DNA of 64,000 bases from Flavobacterium sp. CFS9 (GTDB lineage: Bacteria; Bacteroidota; Bacteroidia; Flavobacteriales; Flavobacteriaceae). The notes beneath the pieces are model-generated. The model was not told the DNA's origin, ran no database searches, and saw only the letters and a program-made list of their open reading frames with translations. The DNA lies in NCBI RefSeq assembly GCF_041154745.1, contig NZ_AP031573.1:2418001-2482000 (forward strand), written 5' to 3'. This document shows positions 34,674-42,225 of this stretch, piece by piece. Positions within the stretch are counted from its first letter, which is position 1, and each line of letters starts with the position of its first letter. The position numbers and the translations under genes are program-made.

Positions 34674-36218
34674 TTATTCTGAAATAACATTTCCTTTTTT
34701 ATCATAGAAATGGTATTCTAAGTACGTGTAAGCGTCACGAGGTATGATTTTCACCCATTTCTTATGTTCAAAAAACCATTTTGAACGTAATGATGGAAAA
34801 CCTTTACTGAGGTATGCAGCCACAAACGGATGTACATTAAGCACAACTTTTTTGTGGGTTTTTAGAATTCTATCTAAATCAGATGAGATTTTATCAATGA
34901 TTAAAATTGGCGCTTCAATTTCGCCATGTTCATTGTTTGGATCTTCTTCTCTGGTTTTAATATTAACTTCTGGTCTTACGCGTTGTCTGGTAATCTGAAC
35001 TAAGCCAAATTTACTAGGCGGTAAGATTTTATGCTTTGCTTTATCGTCGCTCATTTCTTCTCGCAAGAAGTCGAACAAAACCTTCCTGTTTTCTGGATTA
35101 GACATATCGATAAAATCAACTACGATTATTCCGCCCATATCACGCAAACGAAGCTGTCTGGCAATTTCGGCAGCGGCAATCATATTTACTTCCATGGCAG
35201 TGTCTTCCTGGTTGGTTGCTTTATTCGAACGATTTCCGCTGTTTACGTCTATAACGTGAAGAGCTTCAGTGTGTTCGATGATAAGATAAGCACCTTTACT
35301 CATGGAGACGGTTCTTCCAAATGAAGTTTTGATTTGTCTCTCTATATTGTATTTCTCAAAAATTGGAGTGTCATTTGATTGATAAAACTTAACAATCGAT
35401 TGTTTTGAAGGTGCAATTTCTTGCAGATATTCCTTCGTTTGATGGTACAACTCTTCATCATCTATTTGAATACCACTAAAGGTATCGTTGAAAACGTCTC
35501 TCAATATGGAAGAAGCTCTGTTGAGTTCTCCTAATACTTTTGAGGGATGATGAGCAGTTGGTAATTTTTTACACATTGCAGTCCATCTGCCAAGCAGGTT
35601 CTGCAAATCTTTTTCTAATTCGGCTACGTTTTTGCCTTCGGCTACTGTACGAACAATAACACCAAATCCTTTAGGTTTGATCGATAGAACAAGTTTTTTT
35701 AGACGATCCTTTTCCTTTTTGTCCTCTATTTTTTGAGAAATAGAAACACGGTCGGAAAACGGAACGAGAACAATAAATCTTCCTGCCAGTGAAAGCTCAG
35801 CGCTTATCCTTGGACCTTTGGTCGATATAGGTTCTTTTACAACTTGAACTAAAACAGATTGATTGGCACTTAAAATATCAGTAATGATGCCATCTTTGTC
35901 AATCTCTTTTTCAAACTGAAAGGTTTTTAGGGAGAAATCTTTTATTTTACCTGCGCTTACAAGTTTTATGAATTTCAGTTGGGAAGCTAAGTTTGGACCT
36001 AAGTCGTGATAATGTAAAAAAGCGTCTTTTTCGAAGCCTACATTTACAAAAGCAGCATTAAGTCCGGCAACTGGTTTTCTGATTTTGGCAATAAAAATAT
36101 CACCAACCTGAAAGTTGCTTTTCTCTTCTTCTTTGTGTAATTCAATTAGTTTTCCATCTTTTAATAAGGCAAAATCTACGGCTTCAGAACTAGATCTAAT
36201 GATTAATTCTTTATTCAC
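34674..36218 (-). CDS. rng: Ribonuclease E/G family endoribonuclease
   Basis: This 514-residue enzyme is the size of RNase G, without the long C-terminal scaffold of RNase E. An S1-type RNA-binding domain starts at ~25-125 (NFQVGDIFIAKIRKPVAGLNAAFVNVGFEKDAFLHYHDLG). The catalytic DNase I-like region has HVIDVNSGNR and GGIIVVDFIDMSNPENRKVL, containing the two metal-binding aspartates. It acts in 16S rRNA 5'-end maturation and mRNA decay. The frame is open to 36284, but the extra residues (TTINKQPTTNS) are translated repeat DNA; the GTG at 36218 gives the family-typical MNKELIIRSSSEAVDFALL and is preferred. Confidence 0.93.
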   Translation of the reverse strand: MNKELIIRSSSEAVDFALLKDGKLIELHKEEEKSNFQVGDIFIAKIRKPVAGLNAAFVNVGFEKDAFLHYHDLGPNLASQLKFIKLVSAGKIKDFSLKTFQFEKEIDKDGIITDILSANQSVLVQVVKEPISTKGPRISAELSLAGRFIVLVPFSDRVSISQKIEDKKEKDRLKKLVLSIKPKGFGVIVRTVAEGKNVAELEKDLQNLLGRWTAMCKKLPTAHHPSKVLGELNRASSILRDVFNDTFSGIQIDDEELYHQTKEYLQEIAPSKQSIVKFYQSNDTPIFEKYNIERQIKTSFGRTVSMSKGAYLIIEHTEALHVIDVNSGNRSNKATNQEDTAMEVNMIAAAEIARQLRLRDMGGIIVVDFIDMSNPENRKVLFDFLREEMSDDKAKHKILPPSKFGLVQITRQRVRPEVNIKTREEDPNNEHGEIEAPILIIDKISSDLDRILKTHKKVVLNVHPFVAAYLSKGFPSLRSKWFFEHKKWVKIIPRDAYTYLEYHFYDKKGNVISE

Positions 36219-36237
36219 ACTGTAAATTTTTATCCGT

Positions 36238-36315
36238 GAATTGGTTGTCGGTTGTTTGTTGATAGTTGTTGGTAAAAGAACCAAAAACCAAAAACCAAAA
36301 CCATCAACTTCTACA
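36238..36315. repeat. TTGATAG/ACCAAAAACC dispersed repeat upstream of rng
   Basis: GTTGATAGTTGTTGGT is followed by ACCAAAAACCAAAAACC and ACCATCAACT, an imperfect inverted repeat using the same words as the repeats framing the four-helix-bundle gene near 1436 and 1976. Confidence 0.5.
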
Positions 36316-36459
36316 AGGATGGATTAAACAATATTTTTAACAGGTATTAACCCGGGGAGTTTAGATTTTTGGATTATTCGATTGTTGGATTTTTAGAAAT
36401 CTAATAATCTAACTAGCGATCTTATAATCTAATCTCAATTTCAATGAACGTTTAAAAAG

Positions 36460-36486
36460 AAAAAAGTAGTTTAAAACTACTTTTTC
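36460..36486 (-). terminator. AT-rich terminator overlapping the stop of the mS38-like gene
   Basis: AAAAAGTAGTTT and AAACTACTTTTT form a 12-bp stem that contains the UAG stop codon of the small basic protein gene, with T-rich sequence beyond it on the minus strand. It probably ends the HU / small-protein transcript. Confidence 0.75.
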
Positions 36487-36569
36487 TTTTTGTGACGGTT
36501 AGCTCTCGCTCTTTTTTTACGTTTGTGAGTAGCTACCTTATGTCTCTTTCTTTTTTTACCACTTGGCAT
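36477..36569 (-). CDS. COX24/AURKAIP1 (mS38-like) small basic ribosomal protein
   Basis: This is a 30-residue, almost wholly basic protein (MPSGKKRKRHKVATHKRKKR, then ARANRHKKKK). It matches the tiny Bacteroidota proteins bearing the AURKAIP1/COX24 domain, whose mitochondrial relative is small-subunit protein mS38. It is presumably a component of the 30S subunit that binds rRNA near the decoding helix; this role is inferred from the mitochondrial homologue. It lies 31 bases downstream of the HU gene on the same strand and ends inside a terminator hairpin. It is short enough to be missed by length-filtered gene callers. Confidence 0.88.
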   Translation of the reverse strand: MPSGKKRKRHKVATHKRKKRARANRHKKKK

Positions 36570-36600
36570 ATCGTGTCGATTTTATAATTAATTAATAGTA

Positions 36601-36891
36601 TTACTTTGCTTCGTTATTTGTTTTTACTCCTTCTACAAAAACTTTTGCAGGTTTAAACGCAGGAATATTGTGTGCTGGAATTTTGATAGTGGTGTTCTTA
36701 GAAATGTTTCTACCAGTTTTTTCAGCTCTTGTTTTTACAATAAAACTTCCAAAACCTCTTAAGTAAACATTGTCTCCAGTTTCTAGTGAAGTTTTAACTT
36801 CTTCCATAAAAGTTTCAACTGTTGCTTGAACATCTCCTTTTTCAAGACCTAGTTTCTCCGAAATTTTCGCTACGATATCTGCTTTCGTCAT
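36601..36891 (-). CDS. HU family DNA-binding protein
   Basis: This 96-residue histone-like nucleoid protein has N-terminal helices MTKADIVAKISEKLGLEKGDVQATVETFMEEV and the beta-arm region VYLRGFGSFIVKTRAEKTGRNISKNTTIKIPAHNIPAFKPAKVF, including the RNISKNTTIKIP-type motif and arm-tip proline region. It bends and compacts DNA as a dimer. It is driven by a textbook flavobacterial promoter at 36941-36972 and is probably co-transcribed with the small mS38-like gene. Confidence 0.95.
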   Translation of the reverse strand: MTKADIVAKISEKLGLEKGDVQATVETFMEEVKTSLETGDNVYLRGFGSFIVKTRAEKTGRNISKNTTIKIPAHNIPAFKPAKVFVEGVKTNNEAK

Positions 36892-36940
36892 TTTCTTTCC
36901 TATTTTATTTTATAAATGGTGTACTATTTTTTTGAGTTTG

Positions 36941-36972
36941 CAAATATAGGAATTAAAAAAATAATTAATCAA
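36941..36972 (-). promoter_or_regulatory. Promoter of the HU gene
   Basis: On the minus strand TTG (CAA at 36970-36972) and TATATTTG (CAAATATA at 36941-36948) are separated by 21 bases, matching the flavobacterial consensus. The leader is about 45 bases. Confidence 0.75.
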
Positions 36973-37005
36973 GCTAAATCGTTAAATTTTAATTACATAA
37001 ACATT

Positions 37006-37013
37006 TACTTTTG
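37006..37013 (+). promoter_or_regulatory. -7 promoter element of mutY
   Basis: TACTTTTG fits TAnnTTTG and lies 18 bases before the ATG at 37032. It overlaps the possible TTG start at 37011, which decides the start codon in favour of 37032. Confidence 0.6.
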
Positions 37014-37031
37014 TATTCTAAGTATTTTGCA

Positions 37032-38078
37032 ATGAATTTTTCTAACGTGTTGATAAAATGGTATTTACAAAACAAACGTGATTTGCCATGGCGTAAAACG
37101 ACCAATCCATACCATATTTGGCTCTCAGAAATTATGCTGCAACAGACTCGAGTTGCGCAAGGAACCCCCTATTTTTTTGCTTTTACGAAGGAATTTCCTA
37201 CTGTATTTGATTTGGCAAATGCTTCAGAAGAGCAGGTTTTGAAACTTTGGCAGGGATTAGGTTATTATTCACGTGCCCGAAATCTGCATAAAACAGCTCA
37301 GTATGTCGCCAATGAACTCAACGGTGTTTTTCCTCCTAACTATAAAGAGCTTTTAAAATTAAAAGGTGTTGGAGAATACACAGCTGCGGCAATTGCTTCT
37401 TTTTCTTATAACGAAGCTGTTCCTGTAGTGGACGGAAATGTATTCAGAGTGTTATCTCGTTATTTTGATGTTGAATCAGATATTGCTTCGCCTGCAACTA
37501 AAAAAGAGTTTGCAGAACTGGCTTACGAATTGATGCCAAAGGACAATCCTGCTATTTTTAATCAGGCGATAATGGAGTTCGGAGCTTTACAATGCGTGCC
37601 TAAAAGTCCTGATTGCACAGTTTGTGACTTTAATGATAGCTGTGCAGCATTACAAAAGAAAAAGGTAGCTGTTTTGCCGGTTAAGTCTAAGAAAGTTAAG
37701 GTAACTAACCGTTTCTTTAATTACCTTATTGTAGAAGATGCTTTAGGGAATACGCTGCTTCAAAAAAGAACAGCAAAAGGAATCTGGCACAATCTCTATG
37801 AATTTCCACTTTTTGAAACGGATGAAATCGTAGATTTTGACGTGGTTTCGAAAGCAGTTACAGATACTGTTTTTTCTTCGTATACAATTATAGGTATAGA
37901 GGGTTATACAGAAAGTACTGTTATTCACAAACTTTCGCACCAACATCTGCACATACAGTTCTGGAAGGTTAAAATTGAGGGTTTAATAAAAAAAGGCCTG
38001 AAATCCAGTGAATTAGGTGTTTTTCCTTTTCCAATTGTGATTCATAATTTTCTGGAAAAGCAGGAAATAATTTGCTAA
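37032..38078 (+). CDS. mutY: A/G-specific adenine glycosylase
   Basis: This 348-residue base-excision enzyme removes adenine mispaired with 8-oxoG. The N-terminal catalytic domain has SEIMLQQTRV (catalytic glutamate), the helix-hairpin-helix LKGVGEYTAAAIASF, and VPVVDGNVFRV with the catalytic aspartate. The iron-sulphur cluster ligands fit C-x6-C-x2-C-x5-C exactly (CVPKSPDCTVCDFNDSC). The C-terminal NUDIX-like domain for 8-oxoG recognition follows. It heads the mutY-ssb-gldE-gldD cluster known from flavobacteria. Confidence 0.95.
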   Translation: MNFSNVLIKWYLQNKRDLPWRKTTNPYHIWLSEIMLQQTRVAQGTPYFFAFTKEFPTVFDLANASEEQVLKLWQGLGYYSRARNLHKTAQYVANELNGVFPPNYKELLKLKGVGEYTAAAIASFSYNEAVPVVDGNVFRVLSRYFDVESDIASPATKKEFAELAYELMPKDNPAIFNQAIMEFGALQCVPKSPDCTVCDFNDSCAALQKKKVAVLPVKSKKVKVTNRFFNYLIVEDALGNTLLQKRTAKGIWHNLYEFPLFETDEIVDFDVVSKAVTDTVFSSYTIIGIEGYTESTVIHKLSHQHLHIQFWKVKIEGLIKKGLKSSELGVFPFPIVIHNFLEKQEIIC

Positions 38079-38085
38079 AAAAATG

Positions 38086-38093
38086 TATCTTTG
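38086..38093 (+). promoter_or_regulatory. -7 promoter element of ssb
   Basis: TATCTTTG fits TAnnTTTG, 22 bases before the ssb ATG and just after the mutY stop, so ssb-gldE-gldD may have its own promoter. Confidence 0.55.
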
Positions 38094-38115
38094 GTATAAA
38101 TACCACTAATAAACT

Positions 38116-38556
38116 ATGAACGGAACATTAAATAAAGTGATGTTAATCGGCCATTTAGGCGATGATGTAAAAATGCATTATTTTGAGGGAGGAAACTGCA
38201 TTGGGCGTTTTCAATTGGCGACAAACGAAGTCTATATCAATAAAACGACCAATGAAAAAATAACTTCAACCGAATGGCACAATTTAGTTGTGCGTAATAA
38301 AGCGGCCGAAATTTGCGAGAAATATTTGTCGAAAGGAGACAAGATATTTATTGAGGGACGTATAAAATCACGTCAATGGCAAGCCGAAGACGGTACCACA
38401 AAATATACCACCGAAATTCAGGTGACTGAGTTTACTTTCTTGAATACCAAAAAAGAAACCGGAAATCATAAACCGAATACGGACAGTGAGTCGCCAAAAA
38501 ACACTAACTTTGACGCAGCAAATGAAGGCTTACCTATAAATGATCTGCCTTTTTGA
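38116..38556 (+). CDS. ssb: Single-stranded DNA-binding protein
   Basis: This 146-residue OB-fold protein has the usual MNGTLNKVMLIGHLGDDVKMHYFEGG start, the TEWHNLVVRNKAAEICEKYLSKGDKIFIEGRIKSRQW core and a disordered tail (GNHKPNTDSESPKN) ending in the acidic/hydrophobic tip INDLPF that recruits partner proteins. It is shorter than E. coli SSB (178) because the linker is short. It sits between mutY and gldE. Confidence 0.94.
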   Translation: MNGTLNKVMLIGHLGDDVKMHYFEGGNCIGRFQLATNEVYINKTTNEKITSTEWHNLVVRNKAAEICEKYLSKGDKIFIEGRIKSRQWQAEDGTTKYTTEIQVTEFTFLNTKKETGNHKPNTDSESPKNTNFDAANEGLPINDLPF

Positions 38557-38579
38557 ATGTATAACTAATTCTTTTTAAT

Positions 38580-39875
38580 TTGGACCCGGAGCCCAGTTTG
38601 TTTCTTAATACGACAGTAGACATCAATTTGATAATTGGCTTTGTCGGAATATTTGTTTTGCTGTTTTTATCAGCGATAGTTTCAGGTGCCGAAGTGGCAC
38701 TTTTCTCTTTGTCTCAAAAAGATATTGACGACACCTTGCAGGAGAATCATTCAAAAGGGAAAATTATTTCCGGGCTTTTAGATCGACCGAAGAAACTTCT
38801 GGCGACCTTATTAGTTGCCAACAATCTTTTTAATATTACAATAGTTATTTTGTTTTCCTTTACTGGACGGAATATTTTTGGAGCGATAGAGTCTCCGGCT
38901 CTTAAGTTTATTCTCGAGATTGTTCTGGTTGCTTCTCTGATCTTGTTGTTTGGAGATGTGCTTCCTAAAGTTTATGCCAGCCGTAATAATGTAAAATTTG
39001 CGAAACGAACCGCCTATCCATTGGCTGTATTGGATAAATTGCTCACGCCAATCAGTTTGCCGATGCGAAGTGTTACCCTATATTTGCATCATAAATTAGG
39101 GAAACAGAAGAATAGTTTCTCCGTAAATCAGCTTTCGCAAGCCTTGGAACTGACAGATTCAGAAGGTACGTCAACAGAAGAGCAAAAAATACTGGAAGGG
39201 ATCGTATCTTTTGGTAATACTGATACCAGGCAGGTAATGAGCCCGAGAATTGATATTTTTGCTTTAGAAATGTCAGAACCTTTTTCCGGGATTTGTCCTA
39301 AAATAATAGAAAAAGGTTTTTCGAGAATTCCGGTGTATCGCGACAATATAGACCAGATAGAAGGCGTTTTGTTTGTCAAGGATTTGTTGCCGCATATTGA
39401 TAAGGAAGAATTTGACTGGACCTCTTTAATTAGAAAAGCATTTTTTGTTCCTGAGAACAAGAAGCTGGATAATTTGCTGAAGGATTTTCAGAGCCTTAAA
39501 AGCCATTTGGCGATAGTAGTGGATGAATATGGCGGAACATCGGGATTAGTTTCTCTGGAAGACGTTATTGAAGAGATAGTAGGGGATATTAGTGATGAGT
39601 TTGACGATGAGAATCTGAATTTCTCCCAAATTGATGAAAAGAATTTTCTTTTTGAAGGAAAAATTAATCTCAAGGATTTTTACAGAATTGTAGAGGTTAA
39701 CGAAGAAATTTTTGAATCTCACAAAGGTGAAGCCGAGACATTGGCCGGATTCATTTTAGAGATTTTGGGTAATTTCCCTAAAAAAGACCAAAAAGTAGCT
39801 TTTGAAAACTGTGTTTTTACTATAGAAACAGTGGATAAGAAGCGTATAAAACAAATAAAAGTAACAATAGATTAA
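38580..39875 (+). CDS. gldE: Gliding motility-associated protein GldE
   Basis: This 431-residue membrane protein is of the CNNM/CorC (DUF21-CBS) family. Three or four helices lie in the first ~170 residues (LIIGFVGIFVLLFLSAIVSGAEVALFSLS is the DUF21 signature), followed by two CBS domains (~205-330: RQVMSPRIDIFALEM and IVVDEYGGTSGLVSLEDVIEEIVGDISDE) and a C-terminal CorC/HlyC domain. In F. johnsoniae gldE lies next to gldD; its overexpression partly suppresses gldB defects, so its role in gliding is indirect. The start is TTG at 38580. The stop is 2 bases before gldD, so the two are translationally linked. Confidence 0.92.
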   Translation: MDPEPSLFLNTTVDINLIIGFVGIFVLLFLSAIVSGAEVALFSLSQKDIDDTLQENHSKGKIISGLLDRPKKLLATLLVANNLFNITIVILFSFTGRNIFGAIESPALKFILEIVLVASLILLFGDVLPKVYASRNNVKFAKRTAYPLAVLDKLLTPISLPMRSVTLYLHHKLGKQKNSFSVNQLSQALELTDSEGTSTEEQKILEGIVSFGNTDTRQVMSPRIDIFALEMSEPFSGICPKIIEKGFSRIPVYRDNIDQIEGVLFVKDLLPHIDKEEFDWTSLIRKAFFVPENKKLDNLLKDFQSLKSHLAIVVDEYGGTSGLVSLEDVIEEIVGDISDEFDDENLNFSQIDEKNFLFEGKINLKDFYRIVEVNEEIFESHKGEAETLAGFILEILGNFPKKDQKVAFENCVFTIETVDKKRIKQIKVTID

Positions 39876-39877
39876 GA

Positions 39878-40438
39878 ATGCTAAAAAAGATCCTTTCACT
39901 AGCAACCATTTTACTGGCATTGACTGTTTTAAGTTGTAAAGATGATGTAGTGCCAAAACCTGCCGGTTTCCTTCGTTTGGACTATCCCGAGGCTCAATAT
40001 GTAGGTTTTGAAAACAATTGCCCTTTTACTTTTGAAATGAATGAAGCGGCCGTAATCAAAGGAGAGAAAAATTGCGGATTTGCGATTACCTATCCAAAAA
40101 TGAAAGCCACAATTTATCTCACCTATAAACCGGTACATGGTGATATTGAGAAATTGCTCAAAGATGCTCAAAAGTTAACCTATGAACACGTTATTAAAGC
40201 AGACGATATCTTAGAACAGCCGTATTTAAACCCTCAAAAAAAGGTTTACGGAATGTTTTACCGTGTAGACGGAAATGCTGCTACAAATTCACAATTTTAT
40301 GTTACAGACAGCACAAAACACTTTATAACAGGATCGGTTTATTTTTATGCGAAGCCTAATTTCGATTCGGTTATGCCGGCAGCAAGTTATATCAGAAATG
40401 ATATGCAAAGGCTGATGGAAACGTTGAAGTGGAAATAA
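39878..40438 (+). CDS. gldD: Gliding motility lipoprotein GldD
   Basis: This 186-residue lipoprotein (lipobox LALTVLSC) is required for gliding and type IX secretion in Flavobacterium. The mature start KDDVVPKPAGFLRLDYP and the body YVGFENNCPFTFEMNEAAVI are the recognised GldD sequence, close to other flavobacterial copies. It presumably acts in the periplasm or at the outer membrane. It starts 2 bases after the gldE stop and a strong terminator follows, so it is the last gene of the mutY-ssb-gldE-gldD unit. Confidence 0.93.
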   Translation: MLKKILSLATILLALTVLSCKDDVVPKPAGFLRLDYPEAQYVGFENNCPFTFEMNEAAVIKGEKNCGFAITYPKMKATIYLTYKPVHGDIEKLLKDAQKLTYEHVIKADDILEQPYLNPQKKVYGMFYRVDGNAATNSQFYVTDSTKHFITGSVYFYAKPNFDSVMPAASYIRNDMQRLMETLKWK

Positions 40439-40456
40439 ACAATATACTAGATTTTA

Positions 40457-40500
40457 CAATGCCCTCAAAAAGTTAGATACTATTTGAGGGCATTTTTTTT
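40457..40500 (+). terminator. Intrinsic terminator after gldD
   Basis: AATGCCCTCAAA pairs with TTTGAGGGCATT (12 bp) and is followed by a run of nine or more T. Confidence 0.92.
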
Positions 40501-40582
40501 TAAGGTTTTTAAGGAATCAAATTATGGATCAATTCGAGAGCCTGAAAGGAACAAGTATTAACCGTAAATATTGAAATCCATC

Positions 40583-41134
40583 GCTCTGAAAGAGCCTTAG
40601 CAATAGCATAGCGCAACGCGCTATGAAATAAATTAAAGGCAAGTATTGCCCTGAAGGGGGCAAAAGCAGACTAGCAAGATATTGATCTCGATTTTTATTA
40701 TTTGTAATTTAGAAATCATTTGCTGGCGAAGTCTCGCTCTGAAAGAGCCTTAGCAATAGCATAGCGCAACGCGCTATGAAATAAATTAAAGGCAAGTATT
40801 GCCCTGAAGGGGCAAAAGCAGACTAGCAAGATATTGATCTCGATTTTTATTATTTGTAATTTAGGAATCATTTGCTGGCGAAGTCTCGCTCTGAAAGAGC
40901 CTTAGCAATAGCATAGCGCAGCGCACTATGAAATAGATTAAAGGTAAGTATTGCCCTGAAGGGGCAAAAGCAGACTAGCAAGATATTGATCTCGATTTTT
41001 ATTATTTGTAATTTAGGAATCATTTGCTGGCGAAGTCTCGCTCTGAAAGAGCCTTAGCAATAGCATAGCGCAGCGCACTATGAAATAGATTAAAGGTAAG
41101 TATTGCCCTGAAGGGGCAAAAGCAGATTTACACG
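40583..41134. repeat. Tandem array of a 152-bp hairpin-rich unit (3.6 copies)
   Basis: Units begin at 40583, 40736, 40888 and 41040 (periods 153, 152, 152), the last cut off near 41134. Each unit contains three small hairpins: GCTCTgaaAGAGC, CATAGCGCaacGCGCTATG, and TTGCCCtgaagGGGCAA, plus an AT-rich stretch. Units 1 and 2 share one set of variants and units 3 and 4 another (CAGCGCACTATG, AATAGATTAAAGGTAAG), so the array probably grew by a two-unit duplication followed by divergence. It has no coding potential and fills the gap between gldD and the VOC gene. It is not a CRISPR: units are too long and there are no variable spacers. Confidence 0.95.
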
Positions 41135-41164
41135 ATATGGATCCAGAATTTTATTTTCCACAAC

Positions 41165-41626
41165 TCAGGAAGCTGAAAAAGCATCATTCATAAATTGTTG
41201 AAGTCCTGCCTCTTCAAGGATTTCAATTGAGAATTCTCCAAAACGTTTCGGAAGCCATATAATTCTAACACCACTTGGAGTGTTAAGGCTTTCTCGTGAT
41301 AAGGCATTTCCATTTTCATCCTCTGGCTGCACCCCTGAATTTACCAATTCATCAAAAGCAGCTTCGATGTCGGGAGTTGAATAGCAGTGACGATAAATCA
41401 TTCCTTCGCCTTTCGTATCCAACAGATTTTTTAGATTTCCGGAAAATGGCTGAACCAGCATAAATCGTTCTTCGCCAATTCTTACGACGGCATATACAAC
41501 ATGCAGCTCATCTCTCTCCCAGGTGAATGTTTTTGAGATTTCTGCTCCAAGGATTTTTGCATAATAGTCGCATGCCGATTGAAGATCGTTAACTAAGATG
41601 TCTATGTGGCTAAATTTAAGGTTCAT
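41165..41626 (-). CDS. VOC family protein (glyoxalase/bleomycin-resistance fold)
   Basis: This 153-residue protein of paired beta-alpha-beta-beta-beta modules has LKFSHIDILVNDLQSACDYYAKILGAEI at the start, the first-metal-ligand position at HID, and SREESLNTPSGVRIIWLPKRFGEFSIEILE-like sequence at the end with the terminal glutamate metal ligand in IEILEE. The reaction cannot be predicted; members include dioxygenases, epimerases and resistance proteins. It is monocistronic, with the tandem repeat array just beyond its 3' end. No terminator is seen before the array. Confidence 0.85.
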   Translation of the reverse strand: MNLKFSHIDILVNDLQSACDYYAKILGAEISKTFTWERDELHVVYAVVRIGEERFMLVQPFSGNLKNLLDTKGEGMIYRHCYSTPDIEAAFDELVNSGVQPEDENGNALSRESLNTPSGVRIIWLPKRFGEFSIEILEEAGLQQFMNDAFSAS

Positions 41627-41661
41627 TGTTTTTTACGGCTGTAATGAAGATGATTCATAAA

Positions 41662-41697
41662 AAAAACAGCAGCAAGCCTGAGTTTACTACTGTTTAA
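41662..41697 (-). terminator. Terminator of the HMA lipoprotein gene
   Basis: On the minus strand AAACAGTAGTAA pairs with TTGCTGCTGTTT (12 bp including two G-U pairs) and is followed by TTTTT. It lies about 50 bases after the stop codon. Confidence 0.8.
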
Positions 41698-41744
41698 AGA
41701 TTTATTTGTTTGTCAATTTTTTTTAGAACTGAACAATTTTTGAG

Positions 41745-42122
41745 TTACGATTTAACGTCTAAAACTTTATAGGTTTTTCCGTCTCCGGTTGCCTGAACTG
41801 TTTTAGTTATATTTTCCTGGTTTTGAACTGTTTTGTCAAATACAACAGTAGCTGTTTTTTTCTCAAAATCAACCGTTGCTTTTTCTACACCGTCCAAATT
41901 TGACAATTCTTTTTCGATTGTTTTAGCACATCCCATGGCGCAAGTCATTCCTTCGATTTTAAAACTTGAAGTCTGCACATTTTCAGCAGCAATTGCTTTG
42001 TGTTCTTTTGGAGCCGATTCTATATTTTTGATGTTAGCCAGATTTTTATCTTCTTCTTTTTTGCAGCTTACCAGTACTAGTCCTGCAATTGCAATCGAAG
42101 CTATGATTCTTGTAAATTTCAT
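41745..42122 (-). CDS. Heavy-metal-associated (HMA) domain lipoprotein
   Basis: This 125-residue periplasmic or outer-membrane lipoprotein has signal and lipobox IAGLVLVSC, a ~40-residue linker, and an HMA domain at ~55-122. The metal motif reads GMTCAMGCAKTIE, that is CxxxC rather than the usual CxxC of copper chaperones, a variant known in several Bacteroidota. It may bind copper or mercury or act in metal detoxification at the envelope. No P-type ATPase or regulator is adjacent, so the partner is unknown. Confidence 0.83.
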   Translation of the reverse strand: MKFTRIIASIAIAGLVLVSCKKEEDKNLANIKNIESAPKEHKAIAAENVQTSSFKIEGMTCAMGCAKTIEKELSNLDGVEKATVDFEKKTATVVFDKTVQNQENITKTVQATGDGKTYKVLDVKS

Positions 42123-42225
42123 ATTTTTAAGATTTTAATTTGCGAAAAAATGTTCTTTGCAAAATTAGTAAAAAGGAAGAGGTCAATTCGTAAAATTATT
42201 ACAAATTTGCACTAAAATACGTTTT

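Noticed and set aside
36219..36284. Upstream extension of rng
   Set aside because: The extra residues are translation of a repeat; the GTG at 36218 gives the conserved N-terminus.
37011..37031. TTG start of mutY at 37011
   Set aside because: It overlaps the TACTTTTG -7 element; the ATG at 37032 is used instead.
40583..41134. CRISPR array interpretation of the tandem repeats
   Set aside because: The period is 152 bp with no unique spacers between short repeats, and no cas genes are in the window.
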